8,718 bases of DNA. It comes from Bacteroidota bacterium. GTDB lineage: Bacteria; Bacteroidota; Bacteroidia; Bacteroidales; GCA-2748055. The position numbers and the translations under genes are program-made. Below the pieces are notes generated by a model. That model was not told where the DNA came from, did not search any database, and saw only the letters and a list, made by a program, of their open reading frames with translations. The stretch spans positions 1 to 8,718 of the forward strand of contig JAAEOI010000178.1 in the NCBI GenBank assembly GCA_024244665.1, given 5' to 3'. Below are positions 7,645 to 8,718 of this stretch, piece by piece (within the stretch, counting starts at the first letter, position 1; every line of letters starts with the position of its first letter).

Positions 7645-8718
7645 CTATTTCCTGCGTTTCAGAGCAATTTTATAGATTTCACCCAGCTCTGTTCCCTTTT
7701 CTGCATGCTCACTGACAGAAAGAATAAACGGAACTTTTCCGGCAGAAAGCTCAGCCAGGCCGAATTCAATCTTCTCTGCTTCCCGGCTCAGCACTTTAAT
7801 TGATTTTCCATTAACCTTTAAATCAATAGGTGCGCACTTATCCAGGTTCTTTCCCTGCAGAAAGACCGAAACGCTGAGCGCTTTCTGAACCTCAATCTCA
7901 TACCCGGCCAAATCTCCGGGAGAGCGAAATCCAATCAGCCCAGCGCCGAAGTCCACACTTTTCATCTCCCCGTTAAAATGCAGCGCATGCGTAGCCGGGA
8001 AGGCCCAGGCTTGCCTTTGATTATCGATGTTATTGATAAGCAGCTGGCGCATGGGGAAGGTCCGGTTTCGCCTGGCAATTTCGTCCCAATGTGCCCGGCA
8101 ACGTTTGGCCATTTCCTCACTTTTCCGGGGCAAAGCTTCACTGAGGTTATTTTGCTCACTGGGGTCTTCCAGGATATTATAAAGCCTGAGCTCACCCTCC
8201 GGCAGGTGGTGGAATTTGTATTTCCCGCTTTGCAGAATGGTATGCAGCTGGCTGTAATCCAGCTGGGTCGCATCAGGGATAATGCCGTTAAATCCTACAG
8301 GTGTACCCGGACCGCCACTGGCCAGGCGGAAAATCTCATGCTCATCGGCAAACTTTTTATCCTCCAGGGAAGCGCGAAAGCTCCGGCCTGCGAAAGGCAG
8401 GTGCTCCGGCCAATCGGCTTCTGAAATCTGCGCCAGGTCCAGAAGTGTAGGCAGGACATCCTCCACTCCAAGGGATTGATCACGAACACCGGGGGCTATT
8501 TCTCCTGACCAGCGAACCAGAAGCGGACTGCGTATGCCATTGTCCCACACTTCCCCCTTGCGTCCTACCAGCTTGTCAGGATTGCGCAGGAACCAGTCAT
8601 CGGTATGGACTCTCTTGTTTACCGCGTTCTCCCAGACAAGGACTTCCACGTCCTCCACTGCATCCACCGGTCCGTTGTCACTCATAAAGAGCACAATGGT
8701 GTTTTCATCCTGTCCCTC
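7645..8718 (-). CDS. S1-type sulfatase, C-terminal part with extra beta-rich extension
   Basis: The frame is open to the right edge of the window, so the N-terminus with the formylglycine motif is outside; 357 residues are visible from position 8718. The GTG at 8694 is internal, as the in-frame residues before it (DENTI) continue the family pattern. Sulfatase marks are VLFMSDNGPVD, whose Asp-Asn are the late metal ligands, then GRKGEVWDNGIRSPLLVRW, which matches the usual block with the active-site lysine and has DNG in place of the common EGG. LGVEDVLPTLLDLA and the end block LRLYNILEDPSEQNNLSE follow. Family members normally stop soon after this block. Here about 120 further residues follow the helix around HWDEIARRN (about 7645-8000), rich in alternating hydrophobic and polar residues, which suggests an added beta-sandwich domain. 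It hydrolyses sulfate esters, presumably on the glycan attacked by its neighbours; the S1 subfamily cannot be stated. It is the first visible gene of the operon. Confidence 0.9.
   Translation of the reverse strand, partial: EGQDENTIVLFMSDNGPVDAVEDVEVLVWENAVNKRVHTDDWFLRNPDKLVGRKGEVWDNGIRSPLLVRWSGEIAPGVRDQSLGVEDVLPTLLDLAQISEADWPEHLPFAGRSFRASLEDKKFADEHEIFRLASGGPGTPVGFNGIIPDATQLDYSQLHTILQSGKYKFHHLPEGELRLYNILEDPSEQNNLSEALPRKSEEMAKRCRAHWDEIARRNRTFPMRQLLINNIDNQRQAWAFPATHALHFNGEMKSVDFGAGLIGFRSPGDLAGYEIEVQKALSVSVFLQGKNLDKCAPIDLKVNGKSIKVLSREAEKIEFGLAELSAGKVPFILSVSEHAEKGTELGEIYKIALKRRK

Noticed and set aside
4926..8004. Shared AEKGxEL string in the C-terminal regions of the sulfatase and the TIM-barrel protein
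   Set aside because: The likeness covers only about ten residues and the flanks do not align, so chance is the simpler explanation.
7978..8424. A 148-codon plus-strand open frame
   Set aside because: It is antisense to the C-terminal half of the sulfatase, which carries clear family blocks; nothing supports a second gene.
836..8718. The two sulfatase pieces being halves of one split gene
   Set aside because: They lie at opposite ends of the operon with the N-terminal piece downstream, and the right-hand gene continues past the window edge, so it probably has its own N-terminus.

Overview
The window is about 8.7 kb of a gene-dense, single-direction locus: every supported gene is read on the minus strand, so transcription runs from position 8718 towards position 1. 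It looks like part of a carbohydrate-degradation locus (polysaccharide-utilisation type) of a Bacteroidota bacterium. Pointers to that phylum are the exported glycosidase and sulfatase content, two lipoprotein glycoside hydrolases, A-rich leaders instead of clear Shine-Dalgarno sites, and short intergenic gaps. This is inference from style and content; no marker gene is present.

Layout in transcription order: (1) 8718-7645, the C-terminal part of an S1-type sulfatase cut by the window edge, with an extra C-terminal beta-rich extension; (2) 7529-4926, an 867-residue exported protein with a GH67/GH20-like N-terminal domain, a probable TIM barrel and a C-terminal beta-rich domain; (3) 4889-3804, a 361-residue exported beta-propeller of the GH43/GH32/GH117 fold type; (4) 3790-1421, a 789-residue Tat-exported lipoprotein that is a divergent GH95-like (alpha/alpha)6-barrel enzyme; (5) 1387-836, an N-terminal sulfatase fragment of only 183 residues, without signal peptide and without the C-terminal half; (6) 825-1, the first 275 residues of a canonical GH95 lipoprotein (alpha-L-fucosidase/alpha-L-galactosidase family), running off the left edge. 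The gaps are 115, 36, 13, 33 and 10 bases, which fits one operon.

Together the set suggests stepwise breakdown of a sulfated, branched glycan. Sulfatases would remove sulfate esters, two GH95-type enzymes would remove alpha-linked L-fucose or L-galactose, and the TIM-barrel and propeller proteins would remove further residues, possibly a uronic acid or an anhydro/arabino-type sugar. The exact polysaccharide cannot be read from this sequence. No SusC/SusD pair, transporter, regulator, tRNA, rRNA, CRISPR array or insertion sequence was seen.

The points most worth a second look are the truncated sulfatase between the two GH95-type genes, the replaced catalytic-site residues in the divergent GH95-like protein, and the unassigned TIM-barrel and propeller proteins. 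There is also an apparent drop in GC content in the left 1.4 kb.
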